Notes: a model not told the origin generated them from the sequence alone. 64,000 bases of DNA from an uncultured Clostridia bacterium (GCA_947628675.1 CANRAR010000001.1:62001-126000); one strand, 5' to 3'. Shown: positions 42,780 through 51,286, counted from the first letter of the stretch. Made by a program: numbers and translations.

Positions 42780-43496
42780 ATGGCAGACGGAAAGCAGAAA
42801 TTTACGGAGCGGCTGAAAGGCGATTACGAATACCGCATCGCAGTTTCGGCGCTGTGTTCCTCGGCGCTCACCGCGGCGGTGGGCGTGTACTATCTCGTGC
42901 TCGCGCTCCTCGGCGGGAGCGTCGTGTGGTATGCGACCCTCGCGGCGTATTATTTCGCGCTTGCGCTCGCCCGCGTCGCCGTGCTCGTCTCGCACCGCTA
43001 CGCCCTTTCCCACGAGGAGGAAGAAGGCCGCCGCGCAAGGCGGGAGGCCGCCACCTACCTCGGGTGCGGTGCCATCTTGGAGGTCGCCACGCTCACGCTC
43101 TCGGGCGTCATCGTGCTCATCGTCGTGAATGGCGCCCACGCCGCCTATCCCGGTCACCTCATCTTCGCCGCCGCGTTCTACGCCTTTTTCAAGGCGGGCA
43201 TGGCCGTGTATAACCTCGTGCGCGCGGGCAAGCGCGATACGCTCACCGTGCGGGCACTGAGGAGCGTCAACATCGCCGATGCGCTCGTCTCCATGCTCTC
43301 GCTGCAAGCCGCGCTCCTTGCGGCGTTCTCGACGTCGGCGGATGCGTTCGACCCCAATGTGTTCAACGCCATCACGGGCGGCGTCGTCGGGGTGCTCGTG
43401 CTTGCGATCGGCGCGTATATGATCGTGCGCGGCGCAAGGCTCATGGGGATAAAAAATACGGAAAATTTCGGCGGACAGCCGTATAAGGAGGAATAA
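42780..43496 (+). CDS. Six-helix membrane protein, unknown
   Basis: 238 aa. About six hydrophobic segments alternate with short charged loops; a charged loop HEEEEGRRARREAA lies between helices 2 and 3. No family recognised. It ends one base before the MIF-like gene, so the two are likely co-expressed. Confidence 0.7.
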   Translation: MADGKQKFTERLKGDYEYRIAVSALCSSALTAAVGVYYLVLALLGGSVVWYATLAAYYFALALARVAVLVSHRYALSHEEEEGRRARREAATYLGCGAILEVATLTLSGVIVLIVVNGAHAAYPGHLIFAAAFYAFFKAGMAVYNLVRAGKRDTLTVRALRSVNIADALVSMLSLQAALLAAFSTSADAFDPNVFNAITGGVVGVLVLAIGAYMIVRGARLMGIKNTENFGGQPYKEE

Positions 43497-43497
43497 A

Positions 43498-43839
43498 ATG
43501 CCGTTTATCGACAGCAAAGTGACCGTTTCGCTCACCGAAGAGAAGAAGGATGCCATCAAGGCGCGGCTCGGCAGAGCCGTCTCCGTCTTGCACAAGGGCG
43601 AGGGGTACCTCATGGTGGGCTTTCAGGATAACTACACGCTGTATTTCGGCGGGAAGAAACTCGAAAAGGGCGCGTATGTGGAAGTCAGCCTGTTCGGCAA
43701 GGCGTCGCCCTCCGATTATTCCCGCATGACGGGCGAAATTTGCCGCATCCTTTCGGAGGAACTCTCGATCCCCGGCGACGCGGTGTACGTCACCTACCAC
43801 GGCCTCTCCGATTGGGGCTGGAACGGGTCGAACTTCTGA
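43498..43839 (+). CDS. MIF-like tautomerase family protein
   Basis: 113 aa. Starts MPFIDSKVTVSLTEEKKDAI: the proline after the initiator Met is the catalytic base in the macrophage migration inhibitory factor/tautomerase superfamily. Further matches are MVGFQDNYTLYFGG and the end TYHGLSDWGWNGSNF, close to MIF proteins. Substrate in bacteria is unknown. Strong AAGGAGG before the ATG. Confidence 0.88.
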   Translation: MPFIDSKVTVSLTEEKKDAIKARLGRAVSVLHKGEGYLMVGFQDNYTLYFGGKKLEKGAYVEVSLFGKASPSDYSRMTGEICRILSEELSIPGDAVYVTYHGLSDWGWNGSNF

Positions 43840-44296
43840 CAAGTTTCGTTCAATTTCTTTTTTCGTCTACGCCCCTTGGGGGACGTATGCTCAAAAATAA
43901 ATTGAACGTCCCGCGCGCACTATTACCCACTAAGCGCGGCACGAGGAGCGTAGCGACGAAGTAGGGCTGAATTTGTGCATCTCTCCGCGGTTCGCCCGCG
44001 AATAGTTCGTCCTCAAAGTCATTAAGCCGCAAGTATGCGGCAAATTGGGTCGTGCAGCGGCGGGAGACCCGCCTCGCACCAAGCGCCGCCGTGCGGTCGC
44101 TCGGCGGCGCACAGCGCCTCTCCCTCATACCGAGGCGTAGCCGAGTGTATCTTGCCCCCATTCGGGAAAAGGCTCCACAAATCATACGGTCGCCTTTTCC
44201 GAAAGCCCCAAGGAAGGCTCCTCGGGAGGGGGAGAAAGAGGGTGGGGCTTCTCACCCGCCCGCTCCGAAATGCAAAAACGTTAAAACGCTATCAAA
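43840..44296. repeat. Repeat mosaic between the MIF-like gene and xre copy A
   Basis: No gene seen. 43908-43964 is a variant of the GCACTATT...GCGGCACGAG...GAAGTAG module. 43967-44047 is an 81-bp repeat also found at 52038-52118. 44152-44232 is copy 3 of the 83-bp CATATG-type repeat (here CATACG). Confidence 0.75.
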
Positions 44297-44320
44297 AAAA
44301 GACCCCGCACGGGGTCTTTT
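44297..44320 (-). terminator. Terminator of xre copy A
   Basis: AAAAGACCCC / GGGGTCTTTT with loop GCAC, touching the stop codon of the minus-strand xre gene. An equivalent hairpin ends xre copy B. Confidence 0.85.
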
Positions 44321-44529
44321 TACGTGATGTCGAACAGGTCGTTGGGCGCAATATCAAGCAGTTCGCACAGCGTGATGATCTGGTGATAGTTGAGTTCAAA
44401 CACGCCGTTTTCAAAGCGGCTGTACTGCTGTTGCGTCATGAGCAATTTGCCCGCCACTTCTTTTTGCGTGTATCCCTTCGCCCTGCGCGCCGCCTTTAAG
44501 TTGTCGCCGATGTTCTTTGCGAGTTTCAT
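44320..44529 (-). CDS. Small Xre-family regulator, copy A
   Basis: 69 aa from ATG at 44529. It is essentially one HTH domain: IGDNLKAARRAKGYTQKEVA and QQYSRFENGVFELNYHQIIT. Close paralogue of the 52430 gene (same length, shared YHQI--LCE-LDI-PN-LFDI). Divergent from the 44601 gene, with the palindrome CATCA-5-TGATG in between. It likely regulates that promoter. Confidence 0.87.
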   Translation of the reverse strand: MKLAKNIGDNLKAARRAKGYTQKEVAGKLLMTQQQYSRFENGVFELNYHQIITLCELLDIAPNDLFDIT

Positions 44530-44562
44530 GCCATAATTACAACACAATGTGATGTGAAAATC

Positions 44563-44591
44563 TTGACAAACATCATTAAGTGATGTAAAAT
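44563..44591 (+). promoter_or_regulatory. Promoter with palindromic operator for the 44601 gene
   Basis: TTGACA (44563-44568), 17 bp, TAAAAT (44586-44591). The spacer contains CATCATTAAGTGATG (44571-44585), a palindrome. A related half-site is in AATGTGATGTG (44547-44557). The start codon comes 9 bp after the -10, so the leader is about 3 bases or less. Confidence 0.72.
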
Positions 44592-44600
44592 CGTGGCGGA

Positions 44601-44891
44601 ATGGATACGAATTTACGGGAAGAACGCCGCGCCTATGAAGTGCGGTGGAGGGAGAAATTTTCCGAGCGATTGAAAATGCTTGCGGAGACGCGCGGGATCT
44701 CGCTTGCGCTCCTCGCCGAGACGATGGAGTGCACCGAAGAACGGGCGCAAATTTTGCTTGCGGGCGGGGATTTTCCCACCGTCCCCGAACTTTTGCGGCT
44801 GTGTTTTCTGTGCTACGATGCCGACGAAGTCCTCCTCGGCGCGCGGGATAGCGGCCTCATGTTCCTCGTGCGTGGCAAATGGTTTTGTTGA
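44601..44891 (+). CDS. Divergent HTH-like protein
   Basis: 96 aa. The middle reads as an Xre-like helix-turn-helix (LKMLAETRGISLALLAETME, then VPELLRLCFLCYDADEVLLG), weaker than in its neighbour. A charged N-terminus precedes it. No RBS; probably leaderless given the -10 position. It may pair with or counteract Xre copy A. Confidence 0.65.
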   Translation: MDTNLREERRAYEVRWREKFSERLKMLAETRGISLALLAETMECTEERAQILLAGGDFPTVPELLRLCFLCYDADEVLLGARDSGLMFLVRGKWFC

Positions 44892-45023
44892 ATTTATTTT
44901 CTCGTCTCCCGTTTCCTCATCCATTCCTTTTATTTGTGATTGATTTGATTGTCATTTTTTATATCCCATCTCTTTATGATGCGTCCCGATTTATCTCTAC
45001 CCGCAGTAGAATTTTTCCGTGCG

Positions 45024-45080
45024 CCCCTCCCCCTACCCCCTCCCCGCGGCAACGCCGCGGGGAGGGGGTAGGGGGAGGGG
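45024..45080. repeat. GC hairpin, 27-bp perfect stem with 3-base loop
   Basis: Left arm 45024-45050, loop AAC, right arm 45054-45080. Found in the 298-bp gap before the ferritin gene, in which no other gene is seen; an A/T-rich segment resembling those at 24.4 and 57.2 kb follows. Confidence 0.85.
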
Positions 45081-45189
45081 GTCACTTCATAAAATTTTCC
45101 AAAAAAATTTTCCCGCAAAATCAAAAATCCGTTTATTCTTTCGCGCGCGCGGGTAAATATAAGGTGACAAAATCATGGAGGATACCCAT

Positions 45190-45708
45190 ATGCTCAACAA
45201 AAAAATTGCGGCAATGCTCAACGATCAGGTGAACAAGGAGTTGTACTCCGCCTATCTCTATCTTGACTTTGCAAATTACTACGCGGATGAAGGCCTCAAC
45301 GGTTTCGCGCATTGGTACGAAGTGCAGGCGCAGGAGGAGCGCGACCACGCCCTCATGATCCGCCGCTACCTTCTCAACAACGGCGAAAAGGTGACGTTCG
45401 AAGCCGTCGCCAAGCCCGATAAGACGTTTTCGAGCCACCTCGCGCCCCTCGAAGCGGGCTACGAGCACGAGCAGTACGTCACTTCCCTCATCACCGCCAT
45501 CTACGCCGAGGCGTTCGCGCAGAAGGACTTCCGCACGATGCAGTTCCTCGATTGGTTCGTGAAGGAGCAGGGCGAGGAGGAGACCAACGCCGACGATATG
45601 GTCAAAAATATGAAACTCTTCGGCACCGATGCAAAGGGGCTCCACGCCCTCGACAGGGAACTCGCCGCGCGCGTTTACGCCCCCTCGGCGACGGGTCCCG
45701 CCATGTAA
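45190..45708 (+). CDS. ftnA: Ferritin
   Basis: 172 aa from ATG at 45190, chosen because GGAGG lies 8 bases upstream; an ATG 15 bases earlier is possible. Four-helix ferritin with ferroxidase residues in NKELYSAYLYLD, EERDHALM and VKEQGEEE. Non-haem 24-mer type. Stores iron and removes peroxide or oxygen-derived stress. It is followed by flavodiiron protein and rubredoxin genes. Confidence 0.93.
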   Translation: MLNKKIAAMLNDQVNKELYSAYLYLDFANYYADEGLNGFAHWYEVQAQEERDHALMIRRYLLNNGEKVTFEAVAKPDKTFSSHLAPLEAGYEHEQYVTSLITAIYAEAFAQKDFRTMQFLDWFVKEQGEEETNADDMVKNMKLFGTDAKGLHALDRELAARVYAPSATGPAM

Positions 45709-45732
45709 AAAAACCGACTTGCAAAAGATTTT

Positions 45733-45762
45733 CCCCGCGGCGTTTCGCGGGGATAATTTTTG
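45733..45762 (+). terminator. Terminator of ferritin gene
   Basis: CCCCGCG / CGCGGGG, loop GCGTTT, followed by ATAATTTTTG. Confidence 0.7.
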
Positions 45763-45773
45763 CGTTTGATTGC

Positions 45774-45802
45774 TTGCATTCTCGGGCAAAATATGGTAGA
45801 AT
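45774..45802 (+). promoter_or_regulatory. Promoter of the flavodiiron-rubredoxin operon
   Basis: TTGCAT (45774-45779), 17 bp, TAGAAT (45797-45802). Confidence 0.7.
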
Positions 45803-45819
45803 TTTCCGCGAGGTAAATT

Positions 45820-47031
45820 ATGCACAACACCGTAGAAATTTGCAAAGACTTACACTATGTGGGCGGAAACGATCGGCGCATCGCCCTCTTTGAGAGCGCT
45901 TTCCCCGTGCCGCGCGGCGTCTCCTACAACTCCTATCTCCTCTTGGACGAAAAGACGGTGCTCTTCGACACCGTGGATATCGCCGCCTCGGAGGTGTTCT
46001 TCGAGAACGTGGAGCACGTCTTGGGCGGGCGCAAACTCGACTATCTCGTCATCCACCACATGGAGCCCGACCACTCGGCGAGTTTCGTCCGCCTCATGGA
46101 AAAATACCCCGAGGTCACGGTTATCACCAATCAAAAGGTGAAGACGATGCTCGCAAACTTCTTCCACTTCGAGGGCGAAAACGTGCACGTCGTCAAGGAG
46201 GGCGATACCGTGTCCGTGGGAAAGCACACGTTGCAGTTCGTGTTCGCGCCCATGGTGCACTGGCCGGAGGTCATGTTCACCTATATCCCCGAGGACGGAA
46301 TTTTGTTCTCGGCGGACGCCTTCGGCACGTTCGGCGCGCTCGCGGGCAGCATCTTCGCCGATGAAGTCAACTTCGAGCGCGACTTTTTGGACGACGCCCG
46401 CCGCTACTACTTCAACATCGTGGGCAAGTACGGCGTTCAGGTGCAGAACGTCATCAAAAAGGCGGCAGGGCTGAAGATCAACCTCGTCTGCCCGCTCCAC
46501 GGCCCCGTCTGGCGCAAAAATTTCGCGTGGTATCTCAATAAATACGATATTTGGAGCAAGTATCAGCCCGAGGAAGAGGGCGTCGCCGTGTTCTACTCGT
46601 CGGTGTACGGGCACACGCAGAACGCCGCGGAAATTCTGGCGGCCGCCATCGCAAAGAACGGCGTCACCAACGTGAAGGTGTACGACGTCTCGGTGACGCA
46701 CGTCTCCGAACTGCTCGCCGAGGCCTTCCGCTACTCGCACGTCGTGTTCGCGACGACCACGTACAACAACGGCATCTTCATCAGCATGGAGCACTTCTTG
46801 TACGACCTCAAAGCCCATGCCTACCAAAACCGCAAGTATGCCCTCGTGGAAAACGGCAGCTGGGCGCCGCAGGCGGGCGGATATATGCAGGCCATCATCG
46901 GCGAGTGGAAGAATATGCAGGAGGTGGGGGAGACGGTCACGCTTCTCTCCGCCGTCAAAGAGGAGACGCTCGAAAGGCTCGAAGCCCTCGGCAAGGAGAT
47001 TGCCGAAGATATAAAAAATAAAAAGGAGTGA
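45820..47031 (+). CDS. FprA-type flavodiiron protein (oxygen/NO reductase)
   Basis: 403 aa. The N-terminal beta-lactamase-like diiron domain has the ligand set HHMEPDHS, then His in MVHWPEVM, Asp in SADAFGTFG and His in CPLHGPVWR. The C-terminal flavodoxin domain has FYSSVYGHTQNAAE. It reduces O2 to water or NO to N2O in anaerobes, using electrons from the rubredoxin encoded just downstream. All ligands are present. Confidence 0.95.
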   Translation: MHNTVEICKDLHYVGGNDRRIALFESAFPVPRGVSYNSYLLLDEKTVLFDTVDIAASEVFFENVEHVLGGRKLDYLVIHHMEPDHSASFVRLMEKYPEVTVITNQKVKTMLANFFHFEGENVHVVKEGDTVSVGKHTLQFVFAPMVHWPEVMFTYIPEDGILFSADAFGTFGALAGSIFADEVNFERDFLDDARRYYFNIVGKYGVQVQNVIKKAAGLKINLVCPLHGPVWRKNFAWYLNKYDIWSKYQPEEEGVAVFYSSVYGHTQNAAEILAAAIAKNGVTNVKVYDVSVTHVSELLAEAFRYSHVVFATTTYNNGIFISMEHFLYDLKAHAYQNRKYALVENGSWAPQAGGYMQAIIGEWKNMQEVGETVTLLSAVKEETLERLEALGKEIAEDIKNKKE

Positions 47032-47034
47032 AGT

Positions 47035-47190
47035 ATGAAGTACATTTGTAATGTGTGCGGCTATACGTACGACGAAGAGACGGGCGATCCCGATAACGGC
47101 ATCGCGCCCGGCACCAAGTGGGAGGACGTCCCCGACGACTTCACCTGCCCGCTCTGCGGCGTAGGCAAAGAGGACTTTTCCGCCGAATAA
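47035..47190 (+). CDS. Rubredoxin
   Basis: 51 aa, ATG at 47035 with AAGGAG inside the end of the flavodiiron gene. Two CxxC knuckles bind one iron: [11 protein letters not shown] and [13 protein letters not shown]. The size and internal sequence ([18 protein letters not shown]) are exactly rubredoxin. Electron donor for the flavodiiron protein. Confidence 0.97.
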   Translation: MKYICNVCGYTYDEETGDPDNGIAPGTKWEDVPDDFTCPLCGVGKEDFSAE

Positions 47191-47201
47191 GTTGAAACAA
47201 G

Positions 47202-47235
47202 ACCCCCGCCGAATTCTCGTATCCGGCGGGGGTTT
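47202..47235. terminator. Bidirectional terminator after rubredoxin
   Basis: 10-bp stem ACCCCCGCCG / CGGCGGGGGT with a 12-base loop, followed by TT. It lies between the rubredoxin and DUF3791 stop codons, which converge. Confidence 0.75.
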
Positions 47236-47245
47236 CGTATGTTTG

Positions 47246-47485
47246 TCAATCGTCGATCTGCGTCAATTCCCCGTTTGCGCACTCTTTCTTATAGAGTTCA
47301 TAGAGATAGGCGGCGCTCTCGCGGTAGAGCCCCGTCTCCCTGTCCGTCAACTTGGAAAAGGTCGCCGAACGGTAGAAGCGGTCGATTGCCTCGTCGTATT
47401 CTATCTTGTCGTCCTCGGCAATGTAGGCGACGACGTCCTGGATATTCAGTTCGGTCAAGAACCCGATACGGTCTACTTCAGCCAT
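47246..47485 (-). CDS. DUF3791 family protein (downstream copy)
   Basis: 79 aa. Matches DUF3791 by DVVAYIAEDDKIEYDEAIDR and ETGLYRESAAYLYELYKKE. Small, acidic and probably helical. It overlaps the 3' end of the DUF3990 gene by 13 bp, so it is made from the same message. In toxin-like loci such a short acidic neighbour is often the antitoxin; here there are two of them. Confidence 0.85.
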   Translation of the reverse strand: MAEVDRIGFLTELNIQDVVAYIAEDDKIEYDEAIDRFYRSATFSKLTDRETGLYRESAAYLYELYKKECANGELTQIDD

Positions 47486-47985
47486 ACGGCACCTACCTTT
47501 TTGAGGAGCGCGACCGCCGCTTCCGTATGGAAAGAATATTGCTCCGTCGGAGAGACATACTCCATTTCCCGCAACAGCACGTCCTCGTCGATGAACCCGT
47601 GCCGATAGCGCTGGATGAGCGTCGTCAAGGTGTCGTTGGCGACGGGGCCGTAGACGATATCGTATTTGTTGTCACGGTTGGAGAGCGGGGAGGAACTATC
47701 GTCAAAATCGCGGTTGCGGTTGTTGATGATGAACACCGCCCATTCCTTTGTCGGCCTTTCAAAGCGCTTGACGCGTACGGAGGCGAGCGCAAAAAGATCG
47801 TCGGGCGCCTCGAACGAGAGGACGCACGGTTTGCCTCCGAAGATGCGGCTCTTCCGCTTTGCCATTTGCACGGCCTGTTCATAGAGCGTCGTCGTATAGA
47901 ACCCCGTGCCGAAGTCCTTGTACGGCTCCGCGCGGGAGAGGTCGATCTTCTCAAAATCGACGTTTGTCCCGTGATAGAGGATCAT
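47473..47985 (-). CDS. DUF3990 protein, probable ADP-ribosyltransferase-fold toxin
   Basis: 170 aa from ATG at 47985, overlapping the previous stop (ATGA). The N-terminus ILYHGTN, then KDFGTGFYTTTLYEQAVQMA, and the late segment SPTEQYSFHT fit the H-Y-[EQ] active-site layout of the ADP-ribosyltransferase superfamily as described for DUF3990. Target unknown. It is sandwiched between two DUF3791 genes in one operon with its own promoter, a layout that suggests a toxin with two partner proteins. Confidence 0.85.
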   Translation of the reverse strand: MILYHGTNVDFEKIDLSRAEPYKDFGTGFYTTTLYEQAVQMAKRKSRIFGGKPCVLSFEAPDDLFALASVRVKRFERPTKEWAVFIINNRNRDFDDSSSPLSNRDNKYDIVYGPVANDTLTTLIQRYRHGFIDEDVLLREMEYVSPTEQYSFHTEAAVALLKKVGAVWLK

Positions 47986-48206
47986 GCCACATTCCCCCCG
48001 TTGCGCTTGCAGAGGACGGTGAGGTCGTCCACCGCATCGTCGATGGAGAGGAGGTGCTCCGCCTCGTAGCAATCTTTGAGGAAGGCGATGCCGCCGTACT
48101 CCTTGAGGTAGCGATAGCCGTCCTGCGGGGGCAGCGAATGCCGCGCGGAAAACGCACCGATGCACATGACGGTGTAATTGATTCGGTTGCGTATTTCTTG
48201 GCTCAT
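47982..48206 (-). CDS. DUF3791 family protein (upstream copy)
   Basis: 74 aa from ATG at 48206. Matches DUF3791 by RINYTVMCIGAFSARHSLPP and YLKEYGGIAFLKDCYEAEHL, then SIDDAVDDL. Clearly related to, but not a recent duplicate of, the downstream copy. First gene of the operon; promoter at 48234-48262. ATGA overlap with the DUF3990 gene. Confidence 0.85.
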   Translation of the reverse strand: MSQEIRNRINYTVMCIGAFSARHSLPPQDGYRYLKEYGGIAFLKDCYEAEHLLSIDDAVDDLTVLCKRNGGNVA

Positions 48207-48233
48207 ATATTCCCTCGGCGGCTTTGTAATTGT

Positions 48234-48262
48234 ATTATACACCAAAATGCGAAGAATTTCAA
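48234..48262 (-). promoter_or_regulatory. Promoter of the DUF3791-DUF3990-DUF3791 operon
   Basis: On the minus strand: TTGAAA (48257-48262), 17 bp, TATAAT (48234-48239). Confidence 0.78.
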
Positions 48263-48334
48263 CAGTTTTTCGGAAAGAGCGCAGATCCGCCGCGCGTCTC
48301 GCATACGCCCGTGTGCCCGCCCCCTCCAAAATGT

Positions 48335-48363
48335 TTGAAAAACCTTGAAATGTGTGATATAAT
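48335..48363 (+). promoter_or_regulatory. Promoter of lon
   Basis: TTGAAA (48335-48340), 17 bp, TATAAT (48358-48363). No CIRCE element was seen. Confidence 0.72.
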
Positions 48364-48387
48364 GATAGCACCTATAAGAGGTATTGT

Positions 48388-50715
48388 ATGGAAAACTACC
48401 CGCAAGTCAGAATACTTTCCGTCATTCCCATGCGTACGCAACTCGTGTTCCCCGATGTCGCCGCAGCGTTCGATGTGGGCAGGGGGCTGTCCCTTGCCGC
48501 CGTGGAGCGCGCCGAGGACAACGACCGTTACGTCTTTCTCGCCCGCCAGAAGGATCCCGCCAAGGAGTTCCCCGAGGATGGCGACCTCTGCCCCGTCGGC
48601 ACGGTGGCGCGCATCCGTCAGGCGACGCGCCTCCCCGGCGATCGCGTCCGCGTGTATGTGGAGGGCGTCTACCGCGCAACGGCGCGCGATTTCCGCATGG
48701 AGAGCGGCTACATCTACGCCGTCACCGATGAAATCCTCACCGTTCACGGCGACCCCACCTTGGAGGAGGCGTACTTCCGCACGGCGAAGGAACTCGTCAA
48801 GGACATCGTCGCGAGCGACGGCAAGATCTCCAAGGAACTCGATACCGCCCTCACGGGCATTGCCGACATCGATAAGTACATCAACGTCTGCGTCTACAAT
48901 ATGCGCCTCCGCGAGGACGTCAAGCAGCAGATCTTGGAGGAAAACCGCCTCGTGGAGCGCCTCAAATTCTTCGAGCGGTGCCTCAACGACGAGCTGGAGA
49001 TCGCCCGCCTCGAGCGCAAGATCGCGCAGGACGTGAGGAAGAACATCGATAAGTCGCAGAAGGAATTCTTCCTGCGCGAACAGTTAAAGGCCATCCACGC
49101 CGAACTCGGCGACGACGTGCAGGAGAACGAGAAACTGCGCGAAAAACTGCTCGCCAAAAAATTGCCCGCCCCCGTCGAGGAGAAGGCGATGGCGGAACTC
49201 GCCCGTATGGACAAGATGCCGCCCTCCTCGCCCGAGTACACCGTGCTCCGCAACTACGCCGATTGGCTCATCGACCTTCCTTGGCACGAGCAGACGCAGG
49301 ATACCGAAAAACTCTCCGATGTGGAAAAGGTCTTGAATGCCGACCACTACGGCCTCGAAAAGATCAAGGAGCGCGTCGTCGAATATCTCGCCGTCCTCAA
49401 ACTTACGGGCGAACTCAAAGCGCCCATTCTATGCCTCGTCGGCCCCCCCGGCGTGGGCAAGACGAGCATCGCCAAGTCCGTCGCCCGCGCGCTCGGCAGA
49501 AAATTCGTGCGCATGAGCCTCGGCGGGCTCAAGGATGAAGCCGAGATCCGCGGCCACCGCCGCACCTACATCGGCGCGATGCCGGGGCGCATCCTCTATG
49601 AGATGAAAAATGCGGGCTCCATAAACCCCGTGTTCCTCCTCGACGAGGTGGATAAAATCTCCTCGGATATGCGCGGCGACCCCGCAAGCGCCCTTTTGGA
49701 AGTTCTCGACCCCGAGCAAAATTCCACCTTCCGTGACAGGTATTTGGAAGTGGAGTACGACCTTTCCAAAGTCATGTTCATCGCCACGGCGAACACCCTC
49801 GATACCATTCCCTCGCCCCTCAAAGACAGAATGGAGATCATCGAACTCTCGGGCTACACCCAGCAGGAGAAGGCGGAGATCGCCAAGCGCTACCTCGTTC
49901 CCAAGAAGAAGAAGGAGAACGGGCTTACCGACGGGCAGTTGAAGTTCACCGACGGCGCCATCGACGAGATCATCGACGGCTACACCATGGAGGCGGGGGT
50001 GCGCAGTTTGGAGCGCACCATCGGCACCGTCTGCCGCAAGGCCGCCGTGCGCATCGCCAAGGGCGAGGAGGAAAAACTCTCCGTCACCAAACTCAACCTC
50101 GAAAAATTCCTCGGCGCCAAGCGGTTTTTGCGCGACGACGAGATGCTCGCAAGGGACGAAGTGGGCATGGCGACGGGGCTCGCATGGACGGCGGTCGGCG
50201 GGGCGACGCTCACCATCGAAGTCTCCGCCATGCAGGGCAAGGGCGATATATTGCTCACGGGCAAACTCGGCGACGTCATGAAGGAATCCGCCCGCGCCGC
50301 CATCAGTTACATCCGCGCCCATGCGGAAAAGTACGGCATCAACGAGGAGGACTTCGAGAAGAAGGACATCCACATCCACATTCCCGAGGGCGCCACGCCC
50401 AAGGACGGACCCTCCGCGGGCATCACCATGGCGACCGCCATTCTCTCGGCGTTCACGGGTCGCCCCGTGCGGCGGGACGTCGCCATGACGGGCGAGATCA
50501 CCCTCCGCGGCAAAGTTCTGCCCATCGGCGGACTCAAGGAGAAGGCGCTTGCCGCCGCGCGCATCGGCATTCACGACGTCATCATTCCCGAGGAGAACAA
50601 GAAGGACGTCGAGGAAATTCCCGAAAACGTGCGCAAAAATCTCAACTTTATCTGCGTGAGCGAGGTAGACGAAGTGTTCGCAAGCGCCGTCTCGGGGATC
50701 GCCTATGCGCATTGA
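48388..50715 (+). CDS. lon: ATP-dependent protease Lon
   Basis: 775 aa. N-terminal LON substrate domain, coiled region, AAA+ domain with Walker A GPPGVGKTS (from residue 352) and Walker B VFLLDEVDKIS, then the protease domain with catalytic Ser676 in KDGPSAG and the Lys in LRGKVLPIGGLKEKALAA. Degrades misfolded and regulatory proteins, including antitoxins in many bacteria; a divergent toxin-like operon lies next to it. The 3' end overlaps ysxC by 11 bp, the usual Firmicutes pair. Confidence 0.96.
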   Translation: MENYPQVRILSVIPMRTQLVFPDVAAAFDVGRGLSLAAVERAEDNDRYVFLARQKDPAKEFPEDGDLCPVGTVARIRQATRLPGDRVRVYVEGVYRATARDFRMESGYIYAVTDEILTVHGDPTLEEAYFRTAKELVKDIVASDGKISKELDTALTGIADIDKYINVCVYNMRLREDVKQQILEENRLVERLKFFERCLNDELEIARLERKIAQDVRKNIDKSQKEFFLREQLKAIHAELGDDVQENEKLREKLLAKKLPAPVEEKAMAELARMDKMPPSSPEYTVLRNYADWLIDLPWHEQTQDTEKLSDVEKVLNADHYGLEKIKERVVEYLAVLKLTGELKAPILCLVGPPGVGKTSIAKSVARALGRKFVRMSLGGLKDEAEIRGHRRTYIGAMPGRILYEMKNAGSINPVFLLDEVDKISSDMRGDPASALLEVLDPEQNSTFRDRYLEVEYDLSKVMFIATANTLDTIPSPLKDRMEIIELSGYTQQEKAEIAKRYLVPKKKKENGLTDGQLKFTDGAIDEIIDGYTMEAGVRSLERTIGTVCRKAAVRIAKGEEEKLSVTKLNLEKFLGAKRFLRDDEMLARDEVGMATGLAWTAVGGATLTIEVSAMQGKGDILLTGKLGDVMKESARAAISYIRAHAEKYGINEEDFEKKDIHIHIPEGATPKDGPSAGITMATAILSAFTGRPVRRDVAMTGEITLRGKVLPIGGLKEKALAAARIGIHDVIIPEENKKDVEEIPENVRKNLNFICVSEVDEVFASAVSGIAYAH

Positions 50716-51286
50716 GGGAAAATTTTTAACGAGCGCGGCGTCGCCCTCGCAGTTTCTCGCGCCGCAAAAGCCCGTGATCGCCGTCTGCGGCAAGTCCAAC
50801 TCGGGCAAGTCCACGCTCATCAACCTGCTCGCGGGGCAGAAGAATTTGGCCAAGACAGGCGCCGCCCCGGGAAGAACGCGCCTCGTCAACTATTTCGACT
50901 TCGGTGCCTTCGTCCTCGCCGACCTCCCGGGCTACGGCTACGCCGCCGTCTCCAAGGAGGAAAAGGCGAAATGGGGTCGGCTTTTGGACGCCTTCTTCGC
51001 CCAAAAGGAGAACATCGCCCACGTCTTTCTGCTCTCGGACATCCGCCGCGACCCCTCGGCGGACGACTTCACGATGGTGGAATTTCTCAACTTCCACATC
51101 ATCCCGTTCACCGTCATCGCCACCAAGAGCGATAAACTCTCCCGCATGAAGCGGAAGGAGCGCATCCGCGCGCTCGCCAACGCCTACGGATTGGGCGAGG
51201 GGAACGTCCTCGCAACTTCGGGGCTCACGGGAGAGGGGAGAGAGGAACTCATCGCCAAAATTTTCGGGCTTTTACAGGTGCAATAA
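50705..51286 (+). CDS. ysxC: Ribosome biogenesis GTPase YsxC/EngB
   Basis: 193 aa. G1 GKSNSGKSTLI, G2 region GAAPGRTRLVNYF, G3 DLPGYGYA, G4 TKSDKLSR are all intact. Helps assemble the 50S subunit. It overlaps lon by 11 bp. Confidence 0.95.
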   Translation: MRIEGKFLTSAASPSQFLAPQKPVIAVCGKSNSGKSTLINLLAGQKNLAKTGAAPGRTRLVNYFDFGAFVLADLPGYGYAAVSKEEKAKWGRLLDAFFAQKENIAHVFLLSDIRRDPSADDFTMVEFLNFHIIPFTVIATKSDKLSRMKRKERIRALANAYGLGEGNVLATSGLTGEGREELIAKIFGLLQVQ

